The notes under the pieces: generated by a model | What the model was told of the DNA's origin: nothing | Seen by the model: only the letters and a program-made list of their open reading frames with translations | Database searches by the model: none | Position numbers and translations under genes: made by a program | Assembly: GCF_008973715.1 (NCBI RefSeq) | Contig: NZ_WBOL01000009.1 | Location: 1-64,000, forward strand | DNA from: Nitrincola schmidtii | GTDB taxonomy: Bacteria; Pseudomonadota; Gammaproteobacteria; Pseudomonadales; Balneatricaceae | Reading direction: 5' to 3' | Length of the DNA: 64,000 nucleotides | Shown here: positions 1-7,527 of the stretch, piece after piece | How the letters are laid out: every line of letters starts with the position of its first letter | Position numbering within the stretch: position 1 is the stretch's first letter

Positions 1-719
1 ATGATGACGGGGACTTCTAAGTACTGAGTGACGCAGAAAACAACCAGAGTAGCGTAACCTCTAATACCAGTTATTTGCTGCAAAAAAACTGCGGCATATA
101 ACTGCGGTTTTTAACCAGCGTTAACAATGCTCATCTGTTTGAGCTACGCAATTTACCTAGAGCCACACCCACGCTTTTATACGCAGGGCGCGTTAGCCGT
201 GAGAAAGGCGTATTGGATCTACCTGAAGTATTCCAGTGGGTCAGGAAAGTGATTCCCAATATACGTATTCGAGTAGCAGGCAATGGACCCGCACTCAAGA
301 AACTACGTCGCCAATTACCTGAAGCTGAATACTTAGGCTGGATAGGTGAAGGCGCAATGAAGGAGGCTTATTTACAAGCCGATATGCTACTCTTACCTTC
401 TCGCTTTGATACCTTTGGTTGTGTGGTACTTGAGGCCTTGGCAACAGGTTTACCGGTTGCTGCCTATCGAAGCAAAGGGCCTGCCGATATCATTGAACAT
501 GAGCAACAGGGCTACTTATCTGATTCACCCACTGAAATGGCGTCGCATGTGGTGAAATATTTAACCACATCGGAGATCGAGCAAAAGCGTATGCAACGCT
601 TAGCTCAGGATAGACTGCAAGCCTATCAAGCCAAGGATATTTTACATAAACTGCTTGTTACCACGGGCATAGATAAAGAAACTGATAATCCTGAGATACA
701 ATTAAATCATGTCGGATAA
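1..719 (+). pseudogene. Glycosyltransferase (GT4-like) C-terminal part, frame-broken
   Basis: The end of a GT-B glycosyltransferase. The frame open from 102 to the stop at 717-719 shows the linker-type motif YAGRVSREKG (codons 180-209) and the donor-site region RFDTFGCVVLEALATGLPV, typical of family 4 sugar transferases. The same frame has stops at 18-20 and 99-101. A neighbouring frame (about 74-121) reads AAKKLRHITAVFNQR before a stop at 122-124, then VNNAHLFELRN continues in the main frame from 120, so the 5' portion looks frameshifted. A TTG at 213 could start a 168-residue fragment, but the preceding conserved residues show this is not the native start. The end overlaps chrA by 11 bp. 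The acceptor is unknown. Confidence 0.6.
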
Positions 720-1905
720 TGGATTAAATACACAAGAGTCGAGATCGATCACAGAAATATTTAGAACCTTCTTATTACTTGGGCTAACGTCCTTCGGTGG
801 CCCAGTGGCACATTTAGGTTTCTTTCAGACCACCTTTGTTGAACAGAAGCGTTGGCTAAGCTCAAGCGCATATGCTGAATTGGTCGCTTTATGTCAATTT
901 ATTCCGGGTCCTGCGAGTAGCCAAGTAGGCTTTGCGATAGGGTTACACCGAGCCGGTCTAGGAGGAGCCATTGCTGCATGGGTCGGCTTCACCCTGCCCT
1001 CTGCGATGCTGATGTGGCTGTTAGGTGTCTCATTATTTCACCTCGACCTATCCAGTTACCAAGGTGTATTACAAGGGCTCAAGATAACAGCTGTTGCCGT
1101 CGTTGCATGGGCATTGTGGGGCATGGCTAAGAGCTTAACACCTGACCTGCCTAGACGAGGGATCGCAGTCTTAGGAGCATTTATTGCGCTGTTTGTACCC
1201 GGAGTTTTTGGTCAGTTGGGTGCTCTTTGTTGTGGTGCATTACTCGCACTGATATTACTTACACCGAAACAACCCAATACACAGGTTGATGGCCTGAATA
1301 TTCATCTATCAAAATCGATCGCATGGACCGCGGGGCTTCTTTTTATTGCTGGACTTATACTGCTTCCAGTCATTGCGATCTCTTCTGGCCACAGTTTTTG
1401 GTTATTAAGTGATTCGATGTATCGTGCAGGGTCATTAGTGTTTGGTGGCGGCCATGTAGTCTTACCCTTGTTACATGCCGAAACCGTTAACCAACAACTG
1501 ATTACTGCCGATAATTTTCTAGCAGGTTATGGTGCTGCTCAAGCCATGCCTGGCCCATTGTTTAGCTTCTCTGCCTTTATTGGCGCTCAAGCCAGTGGAA
1601 GCCTAGGCGCCTTGATTGCATTAATCAGTATCTTTTTACCGGGTTGCTTACTGTTATTAACGATTCTGCCAATCTGGCAAGCCGTTCGTACCAATCCACG
1701 ATTACAACAACTTTTACTGGGTGTGAATGCAGCCGTTGTGGGTCTCTTAGCAGCCGCTCTTTATAACCCAGTCATTACCGCCGGTATTCGCGATTGGAAA
1801 GATGCATTATTAGCTTGTGTCTTACTCGGGTTACTGGCCAGTGGTCGAGTGCCCGTGTTGCTGTTAGTGCCTATGGGCGCTATCGCGGGTTGGTTATTTT
1901 TATAG
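709..1905 (+). CDS. chrA: Chromate transporter ChrA (two-domain CHR family)
   Basis: Inner-membrane CHR-superfamily transporter of 398 residues, the usual length of the long-chain two-domain form. The first domain opens with FLLLGLTSFGGPVAHLGFF and the second contains AGSLVFGGGHVVLPLL, so both carry the family's paired glycine/proline motifs, with about ten hydrophobic segments. Family members export chromate and reduce its cellular accumulation. ATG at 709 lies inside the last codons of the upstream glycosyltransferase remnant, suggesting former translational coupling. No chrB-type regulator is visible nearby. Confidence 0.9.
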   Translation: MSDNGLNTQESRSITEIFRTFLLLGLTSFGGPVAHLGFFQTTFVEQKRWLSSSAYAELVALCQFIPGPASSQVGFAIGLHRAGLGGAIAAWVGFTLPSAMLMWLLGVSLFHLDLSSYQGVLQGLKITAVAVVAWALWGMAKSLTPDLPRRGIAVLGAFIALFVPGVFGQLGALCCGALLALILLTPKQPNTQVDGLNIHLSKSIAWTAGLLFIAGLILLPVIAISSGHSFWLLSDSMYRAGSLVFGGGHVVLPLLHAETVNQQLITADNFLAGYGAAQAMPGPLFSFSAFIGAQASGSLGALIALISIFLPGCLLLLTILPIWQAVRTNPRLQQLLLGVNAAVVGLLAAALYNPVITAGIRDWKDALLACVLLGLLASGRVPVLLLVPMGAIAGWLFL

Positions 1906-1989
1906 ATATAAGCTAGTTAATGAAGCTTGCCATAAAAGAAATTAAATCGTGTCATGACAATAGGTAAGGTTTTTTTGAACGATAAACAG

Positions 1990-2003
1990 TTTGAACCTTC
2001 AAA
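1990..2003. promoter_or_regulatory. 14-bp palindrome upstream of the rhodanese gene
   Basis: TTTGAA-CC-TTCAAA is a perfect inverted repeat in the 153-bp gap between chrA and the rhodanese gene. It overlaps a TTGAAC hexamer that could be a -35 element, but no convincing -10 follows at normal spacing. It could be an operator; no regulator is adjacent. Confidence 0.25.
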
Positions 2004-2058
2004 GTAATGACAAAGCACTCAATTCGTTGGTTTAGTTTAATAGTTTTCAGAGACGCTC

Positions 2059-2445
2059 ATGAAATTTCTTAAGTCGCTTTTTTTAACCTTGATAATCTCT
2101 GTATTGAGCCTTCCAGCATTTGCATTTCAGTCGATTGCGCCTTCGGCAGAAGAACTAAAAGAGATGGATGTGTTGCTAATCGACATTCGCGAACCCTTTG
2201 AATGGGCTGAAACGGGCATAGTGGAAGGTGCGATTCCGATCACAGCCTCACGCAATTTTCTTCAAGACTTGGCACCTTACTTGGATGATCGTCCCGTCGC
2301 ACTGATTTGCCGAACAGGCAACCGCACGACACAGCTGGCACGCATGCTTGAGCCTCACCTTGCACAGGACGTTATTAATATTGAAGGTGGGATCTTTCGA
2401 CTGATATCGGAAGGCTATCAACCTGTTCCCTGTGATGCCTGTTAA
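2059..2445 (+). CDS. Secreted rhodanese-like domain protein
   Basis: Single rhodanese domain of 128 residues behind an N-terminal signal peptide (about residues 1-22, ending LPAFA). DIREPFEW (about 42-49) and the active-site loop CRTGNR (84-89) with catalytic Cys84 are intact, so sulfurtransferase activity or persulfide carriage in the periplasm is plausible. The C-terminus has two more cysteines (125 and 128, CDAC). It follows chrA on the same strand after 153 bp and probably has its own promoter. The substrate is unknown. Confidence 0.85.
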   Translation: MKFLKSLFLTLIISVLSLPAFAFQSIAPSAEELKEMDVLLIDIREPFEWAETGIVEGAIPITASRNFLQDLAPYLDDRPVALICRTGNRTTQLARMLEPHLAQDVINIEGGIFRLISEGYQPVPCDAC

Positions 2446-2474
2446 ATGGCTCGTGCGTTAATCATCAACAAAGC

Positions 2475-2493
2475 ACACGATTATTAGTCGTGT
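2475..2493 (+). terminator. Weak stem-loop after the rhodanese gene
   Basis: ACACGA, a 7-nt loop and TCGTGT form a 6-bp stem about 30 bp after the rhodanese stop. Only short T runs follow, so termination is uncertain. Confidence 0.25.
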
Positions 2494-2530
2494 ATGTTTG
2501 ATGCACTCAAACTCAAAACCGCCTCAAAAT

Positions 2531-2589
2531 TAGATACAATGGTATCTAAAATATACACTATTTAGCTATAATAGATATTATTGTATCTA
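2531..2589 (+). promoter_or_regulatory. hipBA promoter with two paired operators
   Basis: Operator 1 is TAGATAC-AATG-GTATCTA (2531-2548), a perfect inverted repeat. Operator 2 is TAGATAT-TATT-GTATCTA (2572-2589) with one mismatch. Centres are 41 bp apart, about four helical turns. A consensus -10 TATAAT (2567-2572) sits between them, so operator 1 covers the -35 region and operator 2 the expected transcription start. This is the layout expected for autorepression by the HTH antitoxin encoded just downstream. The -35 hexamer is poor. Confidence 0.8.
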
Positions 2590-2599
2590 AGGAAGCTTG

Positions 2600-2890
2600 A
2601 TGAAATATTTACTACTGGCCGAGAATGATGTGCAAAAGGCTTTTGCAGATTATCTGCGTCACAAACGGGAAGAAGCTAAACTTTCACGTGAAGGATTAGC
2701 CAAGAAAAGCACAGTGCCTGCAGCCACCATCAAAAAATTTGAGTCGACCGGGCAAATTTCTTTTCGGCAGCTTCTGTTACTTTGGCAAACCCTTGACGAC
2801 TTAAAGCGTCTTTATGCGTTGACGAAATTAGAGTCAGAGCGGTTCAAGCAGCCAACAACCATCGAAGAGGTGCTAAAGGATGGCCTTTAA
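2600..2890 (+). CDS. hipB: HipB-like helix-turn-helix antitoxin
   Basis: XRE/Cro-type DNA-binding protein of 96 residues. The HTH lies in the first two thirds (KREEAKLSREGLAKKS followed by VPAATIKKFES). The HipA-like kinase follows with an 11-bp overlap, the arrangement of HipBA modules in which HipB neutralises HipA and represses the operon. The start chosen is ATG 2600, preceded by AAGGA at a suitable distance; a TTG at 2597 is also in frame. Two palindromes immediately upstream are its probable operators. Confidence 0.85.
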   Translation: MKYLLLAENDVQKAFADYLRHKREEAKLSREGLAKKSTVPAATIKKFESTGQISFRQLLLLWQTLDDLKRLYALTKLESERFKQPTTIEEVLKDGL

Positions 2891-4169
2891 ACCGGTGCAA
2901 AAACTGGTGGTATCTCGCAGGCTTTCATCGGGTAAAACGATTGTGGTTGGCGTACTGGCGCAAAACACTCAAGGCGTTTTTTTTCAGTATGATCAAGAAT
3001 ATCTAGCAAACTTTGAAAATCTGTCACCTTTTGCTATCCAATTTGATGCATCCTTGCAACCAGCGCCCAAGTCTCCTCATGGAGGACTTCATGGAGTGTT
3101 CGCTGACGCATTGCCAGACGGTTGGGGATTATTACTGCAAGATCGTGTTTTTCGCCAGCACGAAATTTTACCTGCTACGGTTACCGCAATGGACCGACTG
3201 GCTTTTGTAGGTAACTCAGGAATGGGGGCTCTATCTTTTAGCCCAACTTCGGAATATCTTCATGAATATGATCAAGACACTAGCATCGATAAGTTAGGAC
3301 TCAATGCTCAAGCTATCTTTGATGGTCAAACTGAAGATGTTTTAGCAGAACTCGTGGCTGCCGGAAGCTCTGGTGGAGCTAGACCTAAAGCACTTATCTA
3401 CATTGATGGTGAAAACCATAAGCTATGCCACACTAGAGCAAAATCGAATGATGAAGCCTGGTTGGTTAAATTTACCTCTAGAAATTTACCACTGGGTCAT
3501 GAAGAAGGCTTTTGCGAAGCCGTTTATTTAACCTTGGCAGATTTGGCAGAACTTAATCCACCTAAATGGCAATTACTCGATGCCCCAAAAGCTTCAGGTG
3601 CTGAAAAATGGCTGGCACTGAAGCGTTTTGAATATATCAACCACCCTGACGGATCATCTGGCAGGCTTCATTTACACAGTGCGTGCGGTCTTCTGGATGC
3701 CGATTTTCGTTCACCCAGTTTAGATTATGACGATCTTATTAAAGCCAGCAGAATACTATGCCAATCACCCGCGGTAGGCCAATTACAATTCAAAAGAGCT
3801 ATTTTTAACCTGTTGGTTTGCAATCATGATGATCACAGTAAAAACTGGGCATTTTTGCAAAACGATAAGGGTCAATGGCAACCGGCGCCCTTTTACGACG
3901 TCACCTTTAGTCCTCACCCTTTTGGTGAACACGCGACATCCTATGCTGGATATGGCAAACAACCACCCCTCAAGGCATTGCAAAAGCTGGCAAGCTCTGC
4001 AGGCTTTTCTCACTGGAAAAGCGCCGTACATGTGATTGAGGAACTGATTGATGTGGTATCAGCGTTCAGTAATGTTGCTAAAGAATTAGGGGTCAAACGA
4101 GAAACAACTCGATTAATCAACAAGCAATTAGCCACTAGTTGTCATAACGTCAAAAACATAATACGGTGA
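2880..4169 (+). CDS. hipA: HipA-family Ser/Thr kinase toxin
   Basis: A 429-residue HipA-type kinase, full length for the family. An N-terminal couple-HipA domain (about 1-115) precedes the flexible loop GSSGGARPK (162-170), which holds the serines that become autophosphorylated in this family. The catalytic NHDDHSKN (315-322) and metal-binding YDV in FYDVTFSP (338-345) are intact, so it should be active. E. coli HipA phosphorylates glutamyl-tRNA synthetase; the target of this protein cannot be read from sequence. It overlaps the antitoxin gene by 11 bp, implying coupled translation. Confidence 0.87.
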   Translation: MAFKPVQKLVVSRRLSSGKTIVVGVLAQNTQGVFFQYDQEYLANFENLSPFAIQFDASLQPAPKSPHGGLHGVFADALPDGWGLLLQDRVFRQHEILPATVTAMDRLAFVGNSGMGALSFSPTSEYLHEYDQDTSIDKLGLNAQAIFDGQTEDVLAELVAAGSSGGARPKALIYIDGENHKLCHTRAKSNDEAWLVKFTSRNLPLGHEEGFCEAVYLTLADLAELNPPKWQLLDAPKASGAEKWLALKRFEYINHPDGSSGRLHLHSACGLLDADFRSPSLDYDDLIKASRILCQSPAVGQLQFKRAIFNLLVCNHDDHSKNWAFLQNDKGQWQPAPFYDVTFSPHPFGEHATSYAGYGKQPPLKALQKLASSAGFSHWKSAVHVIEELIDVVSAFSNVAKELGVKRETTRLINKQLATSCHNVKNIIR

Positions 4170-4223
4170 CTGCTCCCCGCCCTGTCGAGGGTTTACACGG
4201 ATTTTTGCTAAGTTAATTGGAAG

Positions 4224-4526
4224 TTAGCTTTTTTGAACGCCATCTTCTTTGCTATGGCGAACTCTGATGATGACGATACGATCGGAGACTTCTCTTCGGT
4301 ATCGAATAATGTACTCACCAGATCCGAAGGGTAATACTAAATCCCTAAAGTCGGTTAGATTGACAACTGGAATGCCCGCTTCTGGATTTTTTTGCAGTAT
4401 GCGAACACCTTCAATGATACGTTCCGCCGCGCGTTGTGCAGCACGAGGATTTTCAGATTTTATAAAATTGCGCAGGCGATCTAAATCTTTAACGGCTGCT
4501 GGCAACCAGATTATTTCGCTGGGCAT
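4224..4526 (-). CDS. ParE/RelE-superfamily toxin
   Basis: Toxin of 100 residues with the ParE-like order: two N-terminal helices (PAAVKDLDRLRNFI, then NPRAAQRAAERIIEGVRIL), the NPEAGIPV turn, and a beta-sheet with YIIRYRREVSDRIVIIRVRHSKED. ParE-type members poison DNA gyrase and RelE-type members cleave mRNA; the sequence resembles the former, but the activity is inferred. It overlaps the antitoxin gene by 16 bp and converges with hipA, whose end is 54 bp away. Confidence 0.85.
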   Translation of the reverse strand: MPSEIIWLPAAVKDLDRLRNFIKSENPRAAQRAAERIIEGVRILQKNPEAGIPVVNLTDFRDLVLPFGSGEYIIRYRREVSDRIVIIRVRHSKEDGVQKS

Positions 4527-4774
4527 GATTTCTCCAGATCACTGCCCCATGACTCTAGCCAGTCAGTCACGGCATCGTTACTGACGCTTTCGCCGGTTTC
4601 TTGATATTCCTCCCAGCGCGCTATTGCGATTTCATTTTCTCGCTGGACTTTTTCTTCTTCCTCAATATAACGACTTAATGCTTCTTTGGCTAAAAAGCTT
4701 TTAGAGCGTTGTGTTTTCGCAGCTAACGCATTTAAACGACGTTCGAGTTGTTCATCTAATCGGACACCTAACAT
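4511..4774 (-). CDS. Ribbon-helix-helix antitoxin (ParD/RelB-like)
   Basis: Antitoxin of 87 residues. MLGVRLDEQLERRLNALAA is a typical ribbon-helix-helix start (beta strand plus helix), followed by SKSFLAKEALSRYIEEEE. The acidic C-terminal part would wrap the toxin. ATG at 4774 has a strong AGGTGAG ribosome-binding site. An inverted repeat lies 18-34 bp upstream, consistent with autoregulation. Confidence 0.85.
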   Translation of the reverse strand: MLGVRLDEQLERRLNALAAKTQRSKSFLAKEALSRYIEEEEKVQRENEIAIARWEEYQETGESVSNDAVTDWLESWGSDLEKSCPAK

Positions 4775-4791
4775 ATGCTCACCTATTCTAG

Positions 4792-4817
4792 GTTAAACTG
4801 TGTTTAACAATGTTAAC
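4792..4817. promoter_or_regulatory. Antitoxin operator palindrome
   Basis: GTTAAAC-TGT-GTTTAAC (4792-4808) is a perfect inverted repeat just upstream of the antitoxin start. A further half-site GTTAAC follows at 4812-4817. Tandem half-sites of this kind suit cooperative binding by ribbon-helix-helix dimers. Confidence 0.65.
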
Positions 4818-4889
4818 ACTATAGCGCTTTGTTTGGATCTTTCGCAAAAGTTTTGCAAAGTTAGTATTTGTTGAAATGAATTAGATTAC

Positions 4890-5990
4890 TCAAAAAACAT
4901 GCAAAGAATGAGCTTTCAGACTGAGCGAGACGGCCATCCCCTCATGCAGTTGCTGGCGCTCAACATAATGTAAGGGAATGAAAAAGCTTAAGGGAAGCTC
5001 AGGTGCATGATTAGGAGTCACTCTGACACTCGTATGAGGCCCCATGACAACCAGCTCAGTTAGTGTTCCAGCAACTGGATTTTCGCTATCACCCGGAACA
5101 GGTCGATCTGGACGTTGGAGTAGGATACTCTGTGGTGGCGCTATCCAGCTAACCTGTTGACCCAGTTCATAGGATGTTGACTGAGCAATGCGAATAGAAC
5201 AGCCATCCCAATCCAGCAGTAACGAATCCTGTTCAACCTCCATCACCCTGCCGGTAAAGATATTCTGCAACCCCAGTAGTCTTGCCACATCAGGGCTAAC
5301 AGGACGCTGCATCAACTCCCTAGGCGATGCCACTTGTAATAATTCACCATGATGCAACACGCAGATGCGATCTGCCAACTGCATGGCTTCATCTAAATCA
5401 TGGGTCACAAGCAAAATAGGAATGTCGATCTGTTTGCGCAGTCGTGCCAGTTCCCTTCTTAAGCGGAAACGGGTGACTTGATCAACGGCCGAAAAAGGTT
5501 CATCTAATAAGAGTAGATCCGGCTCAGAAGCCAATGCACGGGCTAAGGCAACGCGTTGACGCTGTCCTCCCGACAACTGGTGAGGTAAGCGATTTTCTAA
5601 CCCGGCTAAATTGACTCTTTCCATCATTGCCAAAGCTTTGGTCTGCCGGTCTGATTTCGGTAGGTGTGTCATCGCCAAAAGCAAATTATCTAAGGCATTC
5701 AAATGGGGAAAGAGAGCGTATTGCTGAAACACCATACCGACGCGACGTTGCTCGGGTTTAAGGCAAATCTGCTGTTGGCTGTTTAGCCAAAAGCGGCCCT
5801 GGCAACGCACATAGCCTTCAAGTTCATTATAAAGACCCGCCAAGCTGCGTAATAATGTCGTTTTACCACTGCCAGACGGACCGATCAACGCAAGAATTTC
5901 TCCTGAAGCGCAATGTAGATCTATCTCTAACGGAATCTGACCTGTTGAGCGAAGGCTCGCTTCCAGACCCAAAAGCGTTTGATCACTCAT
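4890..5990 (-). CDS. modC: Molybdate ABC transporter ATP-binding protein
   Basis: Cytoplasmic ATPase of the molybdate importer, 366 residues. Walker A GPSGSGKTT (37-45), signature LSGGQRQRVALARAL, Walker B LLLLDEPFSA and the H-loop THD are all present. A C-terminal TOBE/mop-like domain (about 230-366) is expected for oxyanion binding. Its start overlaps the end of modB by 4 bp. A damaged second copy of parts of this gene lies at 11509-11632. Confidence 0.92.
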   Translation of the reverse strand: MSDQTLLGLEASLRSTGQIPLEIDLHCASGEILALIGPSGSGKTTLLRSLAGLYNELEGYVRCQGRFWLNSQQQICLKPEQRRVGMVFQQYALFPHLNALDNLLLAMTHLPKSDRQTKALAMMERVNLAGLENRLPHQLSGGQRQRVALARALASEPDLLLLDEPFSAVDQVTRFRLRRELARLRKQIDIPILLVTHDLDEAMQLADRICVLHHGELLQVASPRELMQRPVSPDVARLLGLQNIFTGRVMEVEQDSLLLDWDGCSIRIAQSTSYELGQQVSWIAPPQSILLQRPDRPVPGDSENPVAGTLTELVVMGPHTSVRVTPNHAPELPLSFFIPLHYVERQQLHEGMAVSLSLKAHSLHVF

Positions 5991-6658
5991 CTTTGCCCCT
6001 TGTCAGCAAAGCGCTGCGTTTTCCATTGCACCAGTAACAAGCTGACAAAGGCAAGGACTAATAACAATAATGACATTTGACCGGCAGCCGTCATGTTTAA
6101 TGCCTGAACTTCGTCATAAATAGCAATCGAGAGTGTTCGTGTTTCACCCTCTAAATTACCACCCACCATCAACACAACGCCAAACTCTCCCAGCGTATGG
6201 GTAAAGGTCAGTAAAAAGGCACTCAGCAAACCCGGCCAAGCCAAGGGAAGTTCAACTTTCCATAAGGCTTGCCAAAAATTTAAACCGCAAACTCTGGCTG
6301 CATCCCTAACATCCGAATCGATAGCGGCGAAGCTATTCTGCACTGGCTGTATAGCAAAGGGTAAATTTGCAATGAGTGAAACAATCAATAACCCCTCGAA
6401 GGTAAACGCCAAAGGACGACCGGTTAACCAAAACCAACCTGAACCTAACAGTGCGTCAGGCGCAATCGCAACCAGAAAGTAGTAACCCAAAACGGTGGGC
6501 GGTAATACTAATGGCAGAAAGATAAGACTTTGAATCACCGGACGAAATGGAAGTTGCCTAACCGCCAGCGCGCGTCCAACAAAAATCCCGATGGGAAACA
6601 GAAAAAAACTGGTCCAGAAGGCTAACTCCAAAGATACTTTTAAGGCTTGCCAATCCAT
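5987..6658 (-). CDS. modB: Molybdate ABC transporter permease
   Basis: Inner-membrane permease of 223 residues with about five or six transmembrane segments. The cytoplasmic EAA-type loop that contacts ModC is visible at ELPLAWPGLLSAFLLTFTHTLGEFG. FGVVLMVGGNLEGETRT is typical of ModB. It is tightly packed with its neighbours: the start shares one base with the modA stop, and the end overlaps modC by 4 bp. Confidence 0.92.
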   Translation of the reverse strand: MDWQALKVSLELAFWTSFFLFPIGIFVGRALAVRQLPFRPVIQSLIFLPLVLPPTVLGYYFLVAIAPDALLGSGWFWLTGRPLAFTFEGLLIVSLIANLPFAIQPVQNSFAAIDSDVRDAARVCGLNFWQALWKVELPLAWPGLLSAFLLTFTHTLGEFGVVLMVGGNLEGETRTLSIAIYDEVQALNMTAAGQMSLLLLVLAFVSLLLVQWKTQRFADKGQR

Positions 6659-7437
6659 TACTCTAACGCACCAAATCCATGATGAATGAAAATTTGTTTT
6701 GCCTTAGGCGTTTGGATAAATTGATAAAAGTCCTGTGCTATCTGTCCAGCTCCTTTAATTAATGCCGCTCGCTGAACCAGTGGCGGATACTCTGACGTTG
6801 GAATCAACCAAGAATATCCCTGTAAGTCATCACGATTTTTCAATAATGACCATGCCACAATGCCTGTTTCTGCAGAGCCAGACAGGACAAACTGAACCGC
6901 TTGACCGACATTTTCACCCTGTACCAAAAAACCACGAACGCGATCTGATTGATCTAGGTTAGATAGCCACCCCTCTGCAGCGATGCCAAAGGGGGCATGA
7001 CGGGGATTAGCAATCGCTATTTTGCTATGTTCTCCTCGCACAGTTAACCAGGCATTCAGTGCATCACGGGCAGTCGTCGCCTCCAAGGGTTGTCGACTAT
7101 AGAAGGCTAACTGACCTAAGGCGTAATCATAGGGTTTAGCGTCAATCCAACCGGAAGACTCTAAACGATCAACATTGACAACATCGGCAGAAAGGAACAA
7201 CTCGAAAGGTGCCCCCCGTTGAATTTGACTCGCAATGACACCGGAAGAACCGAACGTCAGACTCAAATCTGCATCAGGAAAGTCTGTTAAAAATACCTCA
7301 GCGATCTCACTAAGTGCTAACTGAAGGCTAGAAGCAGCGGCTATTCTGGTGGTGGCAGACGCATGTACACTCATACCCAATAGCAATAACCCGAGCGTGA
7401 CCCAATAAACCCAACCAAACGATCGCTTTGCAGCCAT
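6658..7437 (-). CDS. modA: Molybdate-binding periplasmic protein
   Basis: Periplasmic binding protein of 259 residues. The N-terminus has a positively charged start, a hydrophobic core and SVHASA as a likely signal-peptidase site (about residue 28). IAAASSLQLALSEIA and TFGSSGVIASQIQRGAPFELFLSAD are the oxyanion-binding motifs of the ModA family. It is first in modABC; an imperfect palindrome lies 9-33 bp upstream of its ATG. Confidence 0.9.
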   Translation of the reverse strand: MAAKRSFGWVYWVTLGLLLLGMSVHASATTRIAAASSLQLALSEIAEVFLTDFPDADLSLTFGSSGVIASQIQRGAPFELFLSADVVNVDRLESSGWIDAKPYDYALGQLAFYSRQPLEATTARDALNAWLTVRGEHSKIAIANPRHAPFGIAAEGWLSNLDQSDRVRGFLVQGENVGQAVQFVLSGSAETGIVAWSLLKNRDDLQGYSWLIPTSEYPPLVQRAALIKGAGQIAQDFYQFIQTPKAKQIFIHHGFGALE

Positions 7438-7445
7438 GACATAAC

Positions 7446-7470
7446 ATCCTATGAATGTATTCAGTAGGAT
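7446..7470. promoter_or_regulatory. Inverted repeat at the modA promoter
   Basis: ATCCTATGAAT-GT-ATTCAGTAGGAT is an inverted repeat with one extra base in the right arm, just upstream of the modA start. On the minus strand a CATAAT -10-like hexamer lies immediately upstream, so the repeat would cover the transcription start. It could be a molybdate-responsive operator, but it does not match the E. coli ModE site closely. Confidence 0.4.
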
Positions 7471-7527
7471 TATGACTCATTTAGGTTAGGAAATGCTCCC
7501 CGCTATTTTCGATTTTTAATGATCAGA

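Noticed and set aside
2682-2693. TTTCACGTGAAG, close to the core of a ParB parS site
   Set aside because: It lies inside the hipB coding frame, matches only the inner 11 bases, and is far from parAB; most likely a chance codon combination.
4838-4862. Inverted CTTTCGCAAAAG / TTTTGCAAAG as a modC terminator
   Set aside because: The arms leave almost no loop and there is no T run on the minus strand.
7438-7527. Molybdenum-cofactor riboswitch before modA
   Set aside because: The 90-bp gap is too short for the known element and shows only one small inverted repeat.
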